A stretch of DNA of 64,000 bases from an uncultured Rhodospirillaceae bacterium (GCA_943787205.1 CALSLN010000023.1:1-64000); one strand, 5' to 3'; counted from the stretch's first letter, positions 43,337 to 52,206 are shown. Notes: a model not told the origin generated them from the sequence alone. Made by a program: numbers and translations.

Positions 43337-44704
43337 ATGATGAACAAACTGAAAGCATGGTGGACGCTAGACGAGGTTGCCGAAGCTCAAAGCGACGACA
43401 ACCCATTTGCGCCACTAACGCCGGCGCAACGCCAGGACACGATGCCAATGCTGACATTGGCTTTTGGCTGGGGGTTTCTCATCACAGGTTTGTTGACCGG
43501 CGGTCAGCTCGGGGCTGGCGTCGCGTTTTGGCCAGATCTGATCCTGGCGACCCTTCTAGGAAACACGATCAACTTCGTCATTGGCGGTTTAGTCGCCTAT
43601 ATCGGATACAAGACGGCTTGCAACTCAGGTTTGCTTTATCAATTCGTGTATGGGCGAATCGGCGTTTTTCTTCCCGTCATATTTTTGGCTCTGCTAACCA
43701 CTGGCTGGCAGGCCATTGTTGTTGGCGCTTTTGGATTCGCATGGGCACAGGATTTCGATAGCCCAACCTTCTATGCCGTCGCAATTTTCGGCGGATTATT
43801 GTTTACCGTTACAACGTACTACGGCGTTAAAGGGATTGAGCGCGTGAGTGTGCCCTCCGTTGCTATCCTGGTGCTTGTCGGTTTGTACGCGATTTACCTG
43901 AATGTCGATCAAGCAGGTGGCGGTGCGGCGTTCCTGGCCATGTCACAGGACACTGCGGCGCAGAACCCAATTTCGTTTGTGACTGCCGTTAATCTTGTCG
44001 TGGGGTCATGGATTGTTGGTGCTGTCGTGATGGCTGAGTACACGCGCTTCGCCAAGAAGGTTTGGGTCGCGCTCGCGATACCTTTTATCGTGATGATTAT
44101 CGCCCAATGGTTCCTGCAAATCGTTGGGGCTCTTGGCGGTGTTGTGTCTGGATCCGCTGATTTTACAACGTACTTGTTACAACAAGGCATGGTCATAGGC
44201 GGTATCGGGCTTATCGGTATGAGCTTGGCGCTCTGGACGACCGGCGACGCGAACCTCTACCTGCCAGTTATTCAGACGTCCGCTGTTTTCAAGCGCCCGA
44301 AACGGGTGATGGTCGTCATCTGGGGTGTGCTCGGCACGATTCTCGGTCTTGGTCTTTACCAATACTTCCTTGATTGGATCAATCTATTGGCCGCTCTGGT
44401 GCCACCGCTGATCGGACCACTCGTTGTCGACTATTACGTCGTGCATAAAAAGCAATATAACACCAACGATCTCAAGCGGCTGCATACCTGGAACTGGGCA
44501 GCTGTCCTGTCCTACGCAATCGGCGCGTACGTTGCGTATGGCGTGACGTACGGCGTATTGGACTTACCAGAGATTCTTATTCCATCTCTTCTGGGCTTGG
44601 TGGTTTCAATGGTTGCATATGCCATCATCTACTTTGTGGCTGCGGCGATGAACAAGAAGGTCGGCTACGCCAGCATTGCATCAGGTCAACCGCCAGCAGA
44701 ATAA
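43337..44704 (+). CDS. Cytosine-permease-like (NCS1-type) transporter
   Basis: A 455-residue, 12-segment carrier of the NCS1/CodB group. FWPDLILATLLGNTINFVIGGL and the YIGYKTACNSGLLYQFVYGRIG segment are typical for nucleobase:cation symporters, and GDANLYLPVIQTS and PPLIGPLVVDYYVV mark the later helices. Substrates of the group include cytosine, purines, hydantoins and related ring compounds. AGGGGA before ATG 43337 supports the start. The nitrilase-like Tat protein and the serine-less hydrolase downstream (44772, 45515) lie on the same strand with short gaps and may act on the transported compound. Confidence 0.8.
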   Translation: MMNKLKAWWTLDEVAEAQSDDNPFAPLTPAQRQDTMPMLTLAFGWGFLITGLLTGGQLGAGVAFWPDLILATLLGNTINFVIGGLVAYIGYKTACNSGLLYQFVYGRIGVFLPVIFLALLTTGWQAIVVGAFGFAWAQDFDSPTFYAVAIFGGLLFTVTTYYGVKGIERVSVPSVAILVLVGLYAIYLNVDQAGGGAAFLAMSQDTAAQNPISFVTAVNLVVGSWIVGAVVMAEYTRFAKKVWVALAIPFIVMIIAQWFLQIVGALGGVVSGSADFTTYLLQQGMVIGGIGLIGMSLALWTTGDANLYLPVIQTSAVFKRPKRVMVVIWGVLGTILGLGLYQYFLDWINLLAALVPPLIGPLVVDYYVVHKKQYNTNDLKRLHTWNWAAVLSYAIGAYVAYGVTYGVLDLPEILIPSLLGLVVSMVAYAIIYFVAAAMNKKVGYASIASGQPPAE

Positions 44705-44705
44705 G

Positions 44706-44719
44706 CGCAAGGCCTTGCG
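44706..44719. repeat. Perfect palindrome after the permease gene
   Basis: CGCAAGGCCTTGCG is a 14-base perfect palindrome starting two bases after the permease stop codon. There is no T run. It may act as an mRNA stem between the permease and the gene at 44772. Confidence 0.35.
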
Positions 44720-44771
44720 TGGTGTCGCTCATGTCGCTGAATTGAAGGCGAAGATAAGCAAGGATGTGTTT

Positions 44772-45515
44772 ATGCAAAGCTCCGTAAGCCAATGTGGTCC
44801 GGTGTCGCGACGCTCGGCGCTGATCTTGGCCGCAGGCAGTGTTGTTGCGAGCGCTAACCCGGTGTCGGCATTTTCGGTGCCATCGTTAGTTGATACAGCA
44901 AAGTCCGGCGTGCGGATGGTGGTTGTTCAGGCTTCTCAGGGCTCGGCGGGATTCTCAGATTTATCGAAGGCGTTGGAGTGGGCCGATCGACGAGTCGGCG
45001 AATGCGATCTAATTTCCTGCCTGGGGTGGAATTTCGATGCCTCTCTCGCTGGCATGAATGATGTCGCCGATTGGGCACATCTAAAATCTAAGTATGTTGC
45101 CGTGGCGGGGAAACAACCAAGGCTGCTTGGCCCGAATGGTGAGTGTGACGCTTATGAGTCTTCCAACGGCGCTAGGGTCTTTGTGACCGATTTAGGGACG
45201 GTTACTGTTGGTGCTCATCGGTCAAACACCAATGACGGTGCCGGTTCTAGCCAATTTAGCACGGACATTATTATTGATGACGGCGCTGATTACAGTCAGG
45301 CCACAGGGGCTTTCGTTGCTGCGCTATCGCCATCTGTGGCTGGTCTCCGACGGGGTGCCGTTATCTACGGTCCAGATTCGGAGTCATTGACCCAGGCGAC
45401 AGGTGAGTGGGGGTATGGCGTCGTCGCGACACTAAATTTATCAGCTCTAAGGCGTGATCGCATGCAGCACGCTCGAAGCCCTGACCACCGTCTTCTCAAG
45501 AAAAGGATATCCTAA
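44772..45515 (+). CDS. Tat-exported protein, possibly a degenerate nitrilase-like fold
   Basis: A 247-residue preprotein with a Tat motif (VSRRSALILAAGS) and cleavage after PVSAF. The mature part has strand-helix repeats reminiscent of the carbon-nitrogen hydrolase fold: VRMVVVQASQGSAGFSDLSKALEWADRR at the start, and a C-terminal end RRGAVIYGPDSESLTQATGE...LNLSALRRDR that resembles the last strands of nitrilases. The Glu-Lys-Cys catalytic triad is not visible, so it is probably non-catalytic or a different fold. The assignment is tentative. ATG at 44772 follows AAGGA. Its stop overlaps the start of the next gene at 45515. Confidence 0.5.
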   Translation: MQSSVSQCGPVSRRSALILAAGSVVASANPVSAFSVPSLVDTAKSGVRMVVVQASQGSAGFSDLSKALEWADRRVGECDLISCLGWNFDASLAGMNDVADWAHLKSKYVAVAGKQPRLLGPNGECDAYESSNGARVFVTDLGTVTVGAHRSNTNDGAGSSQFSTDIIIDDGADYSQATGAFVAALSPSVAGLRRGAVIYGPDSESLTQATGEWGYGVVATLNLSALRRDRMQHARSPDHRLLKKRIS

Positions 45516-46447
45516 TGCGGATGTATGGTCTTGCTGCTGGAGTTGTCGTCCTTGCGTTCGTCACGTTCAGCGCTAGCGCTGAGGACCGAGAGCATGGCGC
45601 GCTTGCGACGGTTCCCGAGCGGCTTAAAGGACTTACGCGGGGTGTCTATGCGGATGCGTCGACGGGGCAAGTTCATTTTCAAGTCTCAGAGCCTAATGAC
45701 AAAGCCGACAAGACGCCGTTCGTTATTTTTCATCCAAACCCATACTCAGGTCTCTACTTCTCTTATCTGCTCGAGGAGTTGGGGAATGATCGTGCCGCCT
45801 TGGCGCCTGATACCCCAGGCTACGGTAATTCAACCAAACCAAAAGCTCCTCTGACGATGGCAGAACTGGGTGAGGTTATGGCGATGGCTCTTGAGAATTT
45901 AGGCTACGGCCCGGGGGGCAAGGGTAAGGTGGACGTTTCTGGCTACCACACGGGAGCCTACATCGCGACAGAGCTTGCAGCCGCGCGACCGGACCTTGTG
46001 CGACGGGTCGTCCTCATTGGCGTGCCATTTTGGCAGGGTGAAGAGCTTGAAAAGCAGCGTGTGGAACTCACGAAGCCAAAACCGATTGATGAGGCTGGCG
46101 CACTGGTAGAGGAGAAGTGGCGATTTGCGGTTATGGGCCGTAATCCATTGATTCCGCTGGACCGTGCCTTTGATCTCTTTATCGAATCGTTACAGAGTGG
46201 CTCTGATGTTGCATGGGCGTACAACGCTGTCCTCGGTTTTGATGCAGAGTCTCGTTTTGAAGATATCACCCAGCCAGTTCTTCTTCTCAATACGCACGGT
46301 GGTTTGAGAGAGGAAACGCGCGCTGTTCTTCCGCACCTTAGGAACGGACGCATTATAGAAGAGCCAGGCCTGACGCATGGTATATTTGATGTGGGCGCGC
46401 CAGTGCTTGGCCGGCACCTGAGATCCTTTCTTGATGCTGAACTTTGA
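45515..46447 (+). CDS. Exported alpha/beta-hydrolase-fold protein with His at the nucleophile position
   Basis: A 310-residue preprotein with a Sec signal (cut near SASAE). The fold is that of an alpha/beta hydrolase: FVIFHPNPYSGLYFSYLLEE is the oxyanion region, ALAPDTPGYGNST the next strand, and VSGYHTGAYIATELAAARPD the nucleophile elbow. The normal G-x-S-x-G is G143-Y-H145-T-G147, so the catalytic Ser is replaced by His. The later acid/His region keeps a His (GLTHGIFD, about residue 288). The same unusual type occurs in the fusion at 16211, where Asn is found. It may be non-hydrolytic. Start ATG overlaps the previous stop. Confidence 0.75.
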   Translation: MRMYGLAAGVVVLAFVTFSASAEDREHGALATVPERLKGLTRGVYADASTGQVHFQVSEPNDKADKTPFVIFHPNPYSGLYFSYLLEELGNDRAALAPDTPGYGNSTKPKAPLTMAELGEVMAMALENLGYGPGGKGKVDVSGYHTGAYIATELAAARPDLVRRVVLIGVPFWQGEELEKQRVELTKPKPIDEAGALVEEKWRFAVMGRNPLIPLDRAFDLFIESLQSGSDVAWAYNAVLGFDAESRFEDITQPVLLLNTHGGLREETRAVLPHLRNGRIIEEPGLTHGIFDVGAPVLGRHLRSFLDAEL

Positions 46448-46456
46448 AGAGGCGAA

Positions 46457-46816
46457 ATGTTAAAATTGCTTGATAGTAGTGGTGGCAACCTCGTTTGCTT
46501 TAAGGCTTCAGGGACACTTAACGAAGAAGACTATCGCGACGTTTTCGCAGTTGCGATGACAACGGTGCTAGACGCACATAACACGTTTCGTTTTTACGCT
46601 GATTTGTCTGAACTCGAAGAGTTGGATGAGACCAGTCAATGGGGTGACGGGGAACTCCTCGCTGCCAATCGCCAGAAATGTGAGAAGGCGGCTGTCGTTG
46701 GCGGGCCGTCATGGGCTGGCCTAGCTCTGATGCTCCGCGACTCGTTGCCAGAAGAGGCGTATGAGTTTTTTGTCGATGGGCGCCAGGAGCGCGCGTTGGC
46801 GTGGGTTCGTAACTAA
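46457..46816 (+). CDS. SpoIIAA-like (STAS-fold) small protein
   Basis: A 119-residue soluble protein resembling the SpoIIAA-like/STAS domain group: MLKLLDSSGGNLVCFKASGTLNEEDYRDVF, then RFYADLSELEEL and KAAVVGGPSWAGLALMLRD. The group includes lipid-binding and regulatory proteins, so no role is assigned. GAGGCG before ATG 46457 is the ribosome site. It lies 10 bases after the hydrolase gene and may end the permease-to-hydrolase transcript. Confidence 0.6.
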   Translation: MLKLLDSSGGNLVCFKASGTLNEEDYRDVFAVAMTTVLDAHNTFRFYADLSELEELDETSQWGDGELLAANRQKCEKAAVVGGPSWAGLALMLRDSLPEEAYEFFVDGRQERALAWVRN

Positions 46817-46836
46817 TTTCACCGTGTCTGCTTAGG

Positions 46837-46983
46837 TCATGCCGTAAGGTTTCGGTCAAATTGTTGAGTCACCATTTGTAGCGAGCTGCCGTCCGGGTCA
46901 AAAAATTTTCCACCGGCTTTAGGCTTTAGATTTGTCACAGTGTCAAAAAGCATGGCCGCGCTCTCTTCGGGTGTGAGGGCCCC
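46837..46983 (-). pseudogene. Remnant of a short-chain dehydrogenase C-terminus
   Basis: A 48-codon minus-strand stretch reads GALTPEESAAMLFDTVTNLK and then a KAGGKFFDPDGSSL segment before a stop codon, the characteristic tail of classical short-chain dehydrogenases (S-P-E-x-S ... G-x-F-x-D-x-D-G). Upstream, where the Rossmann core should lie, the frame closes at 47020 and the Crp-type gene occupies the DNA. It is best seen as a leftover of a deleted gene, although a short product could still be made from an internal ATG. Confidence 0.5.
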
Positions 46984-47014
46984 AGTGTTTTCCTTACAGT
47001 ATCTGTGCCGCCAG

Positions 47015-47695
47015 TCAGTCTATGACGTCGGCTGCCATCCGCAATTCTTCTACGTTTAAGATTGCAACTTCATCCGTGCTTGGCAGCGCAACGCACCCGG
47101 ACTCTTTGAGTTTAGTGAAGCACCGACTCACAGTCTCAATAGTTAATCCGAGGAAGTCGCCAATATCCTGTCGGCCCATAGGGAGGTGGACCACCAACGT
47201 GGGCGTTGAGAAACCGCCTTGCCTGAATGATAGGTACAATAAGAACGATGCAATGCGGCTAACCGCGCTTTTCCGGCCGATGGTAAAAGTGAGCTCCATT
47301 GATCCACGCAGAAAACGCCAAGTTACCTCACTGAGGGCGCGCCAAACGTCTGGGTCGCGCGCTGCTTGGTCCTCCAAGACGGAATGATCTACGCGAAGAA
47401 GCGTGCACTTCGAGAGAGTCTCGGCACCTAAGCTGGCTGATTTTTCGAACGTGATACCGATAAAGTCACCGGGGAAAAGGAACGTCATAATCTGGCGGTC
47501 CCCGGAAACGCTATACCGGCTCAACACGAGCGTTCCTTCAGCAACGCAGTAGAGGTACTGAGCCGGATCGCCTTCGCTAAAAAGCGTCTCGTGCGCACCG
47601 ACCTTTATCGTTTCACCTTGCTGCACTAAGTCTAGGAGAACAGACGGCGCCCTGAACAGGGGGTGCAGCGCCGAAGGGGTTGTTGGATTGCTCAT
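47015..47695 (-). CDS. Crp/Fnr-family transcriptional regulator
   Basis: A protein of about 226 residues with an N-terminal cyclic-nucleotide-binding-type barrel (ETLFSEGDPAQYLYCVAEGTL, then DFIGITFEKSASLGAETL) and a C-terminal helix-turn-helix (GRQDIGDFLGLTIETVSRCF). It lacks the N-terminal cysteine cluster of Fnr, so it belongs to the FixK/Dnr-like branch by appearance. Its ligand is unknown. The radical SAM gene ends seven bases upstream on the same strand, so the two form an operon and the regulator may control or respond to that enzyme. Confidence 0.85.
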   Translation of the reverse strand: MSNPTTPSALHPLFRAPSVLLDLVQQGETIKVGAHETLFSEGDPAQYLYCVAEGTLVLSRYSVSGDRQIMTFLFPGDFIGITFEKSASLGAETLSKCTLLRVDHSVLEDQAARDPDVWRALSEVTWRFLRGSMELTFTIGRKSAVSRIASFLLYLSFRQGGFSTPTLVVHLPMGRQDIGDFLGLTIETVSRCFTKLKESGCVALPSTDEVAILNVEELRMAADVID

Positions 47696-47705
47696 CATGG
47701 ATCAC

Positions 47706-48644
47706 CTACGAACATGCAGCACCGCCAAGAACGCAGAATCTAGCGCAATGCGGATGATTGAGGGAAACGTCATGGGTAGAGTCTTTTAGGGTTCGCCCAA
47801 GTTCAAATTCAGTGTCGTATGGAAGTAAGGTGCACGCAATAACTGATGGTGCTTCGGCTCCCTTGCGTTTGACGATCATGCGTGATGATGCGCACATAAT
47901 GCTGTCTGGGTGGACATCTAGTATGCCCCAACATTCGGTGGTGATTTCGGCCACATCCAGGGTTGCGTCCATTTCCGGGAATAAGACTAACTCTTCAGGG
48001 TTAAATGCATCAACTGACAAGCTTAAGGATGTGAAAAGCGCGGCGTAGCCATCTCTCGCTGACGATTCTGCCTCGTCAATAAATGTTCGACCGGCAATAT
48101 GGATGTTGAAACCGTTTTCGCTTAACCACGACAGCCCGTCGAGTGCGGGTTGCCAATTTCGGGCACCTCTCTCTGCCTCGTGTCCGTCTTTCGTGTGATG
48201 GTCAAGGGATACGCGCATGGTCAGTTGATCTCCATAGCGCGAGCCAATGTCCTTTAGTTTATCTGCGGACTTAAGCATGGGTTTCATCGCGTTTGTGAGG
48301 GTCATGACTTTGAAGCCACGCTGAAGAGCGTCTTCAATCATTGTAAGGGCGTCTGGGTTCATGAACGGTTCTCCGCCCGTGAAGCCAATTTCAGTGGTCC
48401 CTAAGTTTTGCTCTTTTATTTCATCGAGATAGGTCGCGACTTCAGCGGCCGTCATATAGACAAGAGCATCGTTCTTTGGTGAAGACTCGATATAGCAGTT
48501 ACGGCACGTCAGGTTGCATAGGGTGCCTGTGTTGATCCAAAGGGTCTCCAGCCCATTTAACGTAACGGTCGCGCGCGCTTTGCCGTCTGCGGTGAGTGCG
48601 GGGTCCTGGAACTTCTCTGGTCGTAAAATAGCTGCAGCTTGCAT
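47706..48644 (-). CDS. Radical SAM protein with C-terminal cysteine cluster
   Basis: A 312-residue radical SAM enzyme. C43, C47 and C50 in TLCNLTCRNC form the CX3CX2C cluster that binds [4Fe-4S] and SAM. IGFTGGEPFMNPDAL is the GGEP motif, and MRVSLDHHTKDG follows. The C-terminus carries HCARFCVLGGAACS, three cysteines that with others could hold an auxiliary cluster, as in SPASM-type proteins. The substrate is unknown, with no peptide precursor gene obvious nearby. It leads the operon with the Crp-type regulator. The gene-free stretch upstream contains two inverted repeats that may be operators. Confidence 0.8.
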   Translation of the reverse strand: MQAAAILRPEKFQDPALTADGKARATVTLNGLETLWINTGTLCNLTCRNCYIESSPKNDALVYMTAAEVATYLDEIKEQNLGTTEIGFTGGEPFMNPDALTMIEDALQRGFKVMTLTNAMKPMLKSADKLKDIGSRYGDQLTMRVSLDHHTKDGHEAERGARNWQPALDGLSWLSENGFNIHIAGRTFIDEAESSARDGYAALFTSLSLSVDAFNPEELVLFPEMDATLDVAEITTECWGILDVHPDSIMCASSRMIVKRKGAEAPSVIACTLLPYDTEFELGRTLKDSTHDVSLNHPHCARFCVLGGAACS

Positions 48645-48793
48645 CGGTTTCTCCTAGATGTTCAGCCTATCCTACAGCCCGCCTTTTTGGTGCAAAATTT
48701 CAACGAAACCAGGGCCATCTCCTACGTAATGTCCGTCATATCGATTGTTACGCATTACAGCGAAAAGTAATGGCGTGTAGGGGGTCTCACAAC

Positions 48794-48850
48794 CAATCCG
48801 GTTGGATTGTTAGAAAGTGAAGAATCGACTATGACTCTATGGGAGTCGAT
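48794..48850. promoter_or_regulatory. Two inverted repeats between divergent genes
   Basis: CAATCC-GGTT-GGATTG (48794-48809) is a perfect dyad, and ATCGACT/AGTCGAT (48824-48830 and 48844-48850) is a second one with a 13-base spacer. Both lie between the radical SAM gene (start 48644) and the small gene at 48904. The Crp/Fnr-type regulator encoded in the radical SAM operon is a plausible binder, but the sequences do not match the classical TTGAT-N4-ATCAA site. Confidence 0.4.
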
Positions 48851-48903
48851 CATGGCCTCAGTTCAGATCGTCGGTATTCTGGGCTTAAGACGGAGACTCT
48901 GAG

Positions 48904-49152
48904 ATGTCTGAAGAAAAAGCGTCTATTCTTGTGATGAAAGCCGCAGGAGAGGTGCGTCGCGCGTCTGAGCTAGATAAGAAGCGGGCGGCGGAACTTATTA
49001 GTGTGGCCGATTACCTTGAGAGTATGATTTTTGAGGATGAACTTCAAAAAGAAGTACTGGATGGTGATCTTGCAGCTGCCCCCGGGCGACAATCCCAAGT
49101 GAGTGAAATTGAAAAACTGGTCACTCCATTCAAAGTTCGGTTAACCCGGTAA
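48904..49152 (+). CDS. Small helical protein, unknown
   Basis: An 82-residue, charged, mostly helical protein (VMKAAGEVRRASELDKKRAAELISVADYLE is the main helix stretch) with no cysteine or membrane segment. GGAGACTCTGAG before the ATG is the likely ribosome site. It precedes the sensor kinase at 49231 by about 80 bases. No family was recognised. Confidence 0.5.
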   Translation: MSEEKASILVMKAAGEVRRASELDKKRAAELISVADYLESMIFEDELQKEVLDGDLAAAPGRQSQVSEIEKLVTPFKVRLTR

Positions 49153-49287
49153 ATTAGATATCAGTCGAATTTTCATGACACTTAGGGCTTTCGCTTTGAT
49201 GCCAGTACGTCCTTTCACGAACAAGCTAATTTGGAAATGCGTGTGAGCGGGCCTGCCGCGAATACAAGGCAGGTCACAGGCGGACCG

Positions 49288-51150
49288 ATGCAGGCCGTGA
49301 CGCGAGATATGGCTATCGACCTGGCCAACAGTTCTCCGGCTCACGTTCTGCTGCTCGATGTTGGCGGTATGATTTTCGATGTCAACGCCAGGTGTGAGAA
49401 ACTACTAGGTCAATCGGCTGCGGAGCTACGAGGAAAAAAGCCCACGCATGTTTTTGACGCAATACTTGTTCGGGTTAGGGCTATTGGTTACGAGAGGGCG
49501 CGACGGGGCTTTCAATTGCAGCACGATGGTGCGTGGTTTGAAGCGCAAGTTTTCACCACGGAGCCGTCGAGTGACGATGATGATGGAAAATTCCTAGTTC
49601 TACGTGCCACAGACATCACGGATAGAAAGTCGGCTGAATTTCAGCTTCTCGAAAGTGAAGCACGCCTCGAAGAGGCGACGCGCATCGCGAGTATGGGAAC
49701 CTACAAACTTTACTGGGATACCTTTAAAGTTATCTGGTCTCATCAAATGTATGAGATACACGGTGTTGCGCCCGGCTCCATAGACCCATCGGCAATGGGC
49801 TATAATCACCTTATCCTTCCGGAAGACCTTCCAATTGTGAAGGCTACGATTAAAGACCTTGTATCCGGAAAAGAGATCACCGGTACAGAATACCGCATTC
49901 TAATTGAGGGCGAGAAAATTCGGTGGGTCCGCCTTGAAGGGCGGGTCCTCTTTGATGTGGACGGTCGGCCTTATGCCTCTTTTGGAACGGTTCAGGATGT
50001 CACGGAGGCGAGGAATCGCGAGGAGACGTTACGTGACCTTGCAGCGCGCAATACCGTGCTTACTGAGGCTCTTCAGGCTTCACCAGTCGGTGTTGCAGTT
50101 CTCACGCCCGATCGTCCAAATTCAAATGTATTCTATGTTAACCCGGCATTGGAAGAGATTACGGGTTTTCGAAACGGCAGGTTGATCGGTCTGACGCTTG
50201 AGAGCCTGCGGGGAGAAGAAACCGATCCAGAAATTTTTACGGCACTGATTGAAGCGATTCAAACCAGCCAATCTATTTCTTGTGAGCTGCAGCTCAGCCG
50301 TGAGGATGGTTCGACTTTTTTGAGCGAAGTTGAACTTGCTCCGGTCGTTGCCCCCGGTGGTAGCGGCGTTGTTGCTCACACCCTTATCGTCCGTGACGTC
50401 ACGGACGACCGTCGTCGAACGGATGCGATGATGGACGCTCAGAAAATGGAAGCCCTAGGAAAACTTTCCGGTGGTGTGGCTCATGAAATTAATAATCTAC
50501 TGCAGCCCATCATAACGTTGTCTGATCTGGGTCGAGAAGCGTGCAAGGAAGACGATGAAAAGCTGCTTAAGTATTTTGACGTTATTACCGGGAGCGGAAG
50601 AAAAGCGCGGGAAGTCGTTCGTCAAATTCTCACATTCTCACGACAGGATGCACCCTTAATAGGGTCTCATAAAGTTGCGCCAATTGTTGAGGACGCAGTG
50701 AAGCTTGCGAAAAGTGGGTTGTTGCCAGGTGTTGAATTAAAGACCCACGTGGAAATTGATGAGGCGCATGCGCTGGTAAATCCCACTCAAGTGTCTCAAG
50801 TGGTGATTAATCTGGTCAGGAATGCCAGCGATGCGATGGATGGCCAGGGCGCGATAAGCCTCGGTCTTGTCAGGCTGTCAGAATCTGACGCCATTAAGGT
50901 TCACCTAAAGAGGCCAGATCGTGGGTGGCTGGCGCTGACGGTCTCAGATTCTGGGTGCGGCATTGATGATGAGAGCCGCGCTAGAATTTTCGAGCCCTTT
51001 TTTACAACTAAACCGGTCGGACAGGGCACAGGTTTAGGCCTATCAGTTGTTTACAGTATTGTTCTCGGGTGGGGTGGCGCGATCAATATCGAGAGCGAAG
51101 TTGATATGGGAACGACGGCAATGGTATATATTCCTGAGTTTATTGAATAA
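49288..51150 (+). CDS. Cytoplasmic PAS-domain sensor histidine kinase
   Basis: A 620-residue kinase without membrane segments. Three PAS-type domains (from about residues 10, 150 and 265) precede the phosphoacceptor segment [13 protein letters not shown] with H399, then the ATPase domain: [14 protein letters not shown] (N box), [13 protein letters not shown] (G1) and [16 protein letters not shown] (G2). The kinase core closely resembles that of the membrane-bound kinase at 37464. ATG at 49288 with GGCGGA upstream is preferred; TTG 49231 and ATG 49237 are alternatives. The receiver protein at 51183 lies 32 bases downstream and is the obvious partner. Confidence 0.87.
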   Translation: MQAVTRDMAIDLANSSPAHVLLLDVGGMIFDVNARCEKLLGQSAAELRGKKPTHVFDAILVRVRAIGYERARRGFQLQHDGAWFEAQVFTTEPSSDDDDGKFLVLRATDITDRKSAEFQLLESEARLEEATRIASMGTYKLYWDTFKVIWSHQMYEIHGVAPGSIDPSAMGYNHLILPEDLPIVKATIKDLVSGKEITGTEYRILIEGEKIRWVRLEGRVLFDVDGRPYASFGTVQDVTEARNREETLRDLAARNTVLTEALQASPVGVAVLTPDRPNSNVFYVNPALEEITGFRNGRLIGLTLESLRGEETDPEIFTALIEAIQTSQSISCELQLSREDGSTFLSEVELAPVVAPGGSGVVAHTLIVRDVTDDRRRTDAMMDAQKMEALGKLSGGVAHEINNLLQPIITLSDLGREACKEDDEKLLKYFDVITGSGRKAREVVRQILTFSRQDAPLIGSHKVAPIVEDAVKLAKSGLLPGVELKTHVEIDEAHALVNPTQVSQVVINLVRNASDAMDGQGAISLGLVRLSESDAIKVHLKRPDRGWLALTVSDSGCGIDDESRARIFEPFFTTKPVGQGTGLGLSVVYSIVLGWGGAINIESEVDMGTTAMVYIPEFIE

Positions 51151-51182
51151 TAGCGCCGCAGAACCTGTAGGTAGACATCACC

Positions 51183-51578
51183 GTGAACGTTCTTTTGGTT
51201 GAAGACTTCCCTGAAGTTAGCCTCTCCGTTCGGGAGATTCTTTCTGGTGCAGGTCATTCCGTTGAGGATGCCACGAATGGCAAGGAGGCTCTAAAGAAGC
51301 TCTCCTCTTCATCGTTTGACCTCGTTGTAAGTGACATCTGGATGCCTGAAATGGATGGCATTGCGTTGTTGAAAGAGATTCGAGGGTCGGGCAACGATAT
51401 GCCTGTGGTCGTCATTTCAGGCGGTGCGCCAAATGCACCGCTAACTTATACAGCGCCTTTAGCACCTACCTTTGGCGCGAATGCGGTGATCTATAAACCG
51501 TTTGAAAAAGAAGAGCTTCTTAAGACAATTGATGCCGTTATGGCAGGTGAAACAATTGCTCCAGGTGAGGCCATATAA
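51183..51578 (+). CDS. Single-domain response regulator
   Basis: A 131-residue CheY-like receiver. The acidic pocket is E7/D8, the phosphoacceptor Asp51 lies in SFDLVVSDIWMPEMDG, and the conserved Lys is in IYKPFEKEE near residue 104. No output domain follows, so it works by protein interaction or phosphorelay. It starts with GTG, 32 bases after the PAS kinase gene, and is presumably phosphorylated by it. Confidence 0.85.
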   Translation: MNVLLVEDFPEVSLSVREILSGAGHSVEDATNGKEALKKLSSSSFDLVVSDIWMPEMDGIALLKEIRGSGNDMPVVVISGGAPNAPLTYTAPLAPTFGANAVIYKPFEKEELLKTIDAVMAGETIAPGEAI

Positions 51579-51608
51579 GGCCGTCACTGGTTTTTGCGGC
51601 TTTGCTCT

Positions 51609-52043
51609 TTAGGCGCGAAGCAATTCTCGTAAGACTTTTTCCATATTAACAGCTAAAGCCCATCGATCTTGTTCTTCAAGTTTGTCGACGGCACCTGCTA
51701 ACGCTTGCAGCGGGTCCTTAACTAAGAGTTCTTCGCCAGTCTCGGTGAGCATAAGGCGATGGACACGGCGATCATTTTTATCGGCGACCCGCTCCAGGTA
51801 ACCTTTGCGAACTAGGGCCGCGACGGTCTGTGAGGCTGTGCCCTTTGTTGTGCCTTGAAAATTAGCGAATCCAGTCACGGTCCGCCGATCAGTGGTGGTC
51901 TCTTTAAAATAGCGCAAAGCGGCCCACTGCGCCGGGTTGAGACCCGGCGTATAGCCAAGATTATAGCAAGCTTTGCCGACTTGCTCGATAAGTCGGGCTA
52001 GGCCGCGGGATGATAATTTTGGATCAGGACGCACAGTAGACAA
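51609..52043 (-). CDS. MarR-family regulator
   Basis: A 144-residue winged-helix protein of the MarR family. AQWAALRYFKETTTDRRTVTG, GTTKGTASQTVAALVRKGYLERV (recognition helix) and the wing KNDRRVHRLMLTETGEELL are typical. MarR proteins often sense phenolic or oxidative ligands, and the ligand here is unknown. It is transcribed away from pyrD, so their starts share a 160-base region. Confidence 0.85.
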   Translation of the reverse strand: MSTVRPDPKLSSRGLARLIEQVGKACYNLGYTPGLNPAQWAALRYFKETTTDRRTVTGFANFQGTTKGTASQTVAALVRKGYLERVADKNDRRVHRLMLTETGEELLVKDPLQALAGAVDKLEEQDRWALAVNMEKVLRELLRA

Positions 52044-52206
52044 AACGCTTTGCTAAACCCCCAGGTAACGTGGCAACTATAACCTTAAGCCACTACGCAG
52101 AAGAACAAAAAACCCATGGTTTTTCTACTACTTATTCTAAATATGTTCCCGAGGAAGGACTGGAGCTCTAAAGCATTGGTCGATATTGAGCCCTGGGTAA
52201 GCGCAT

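Noticed and set aside
45958-46488. 176-residue minus-strand frame over the hydrolase gene
   Set aside because: It is antisense to a gene with a signal peptide and clear fold motifs. The product is rich in Ser/Arg and looks like a shadow.
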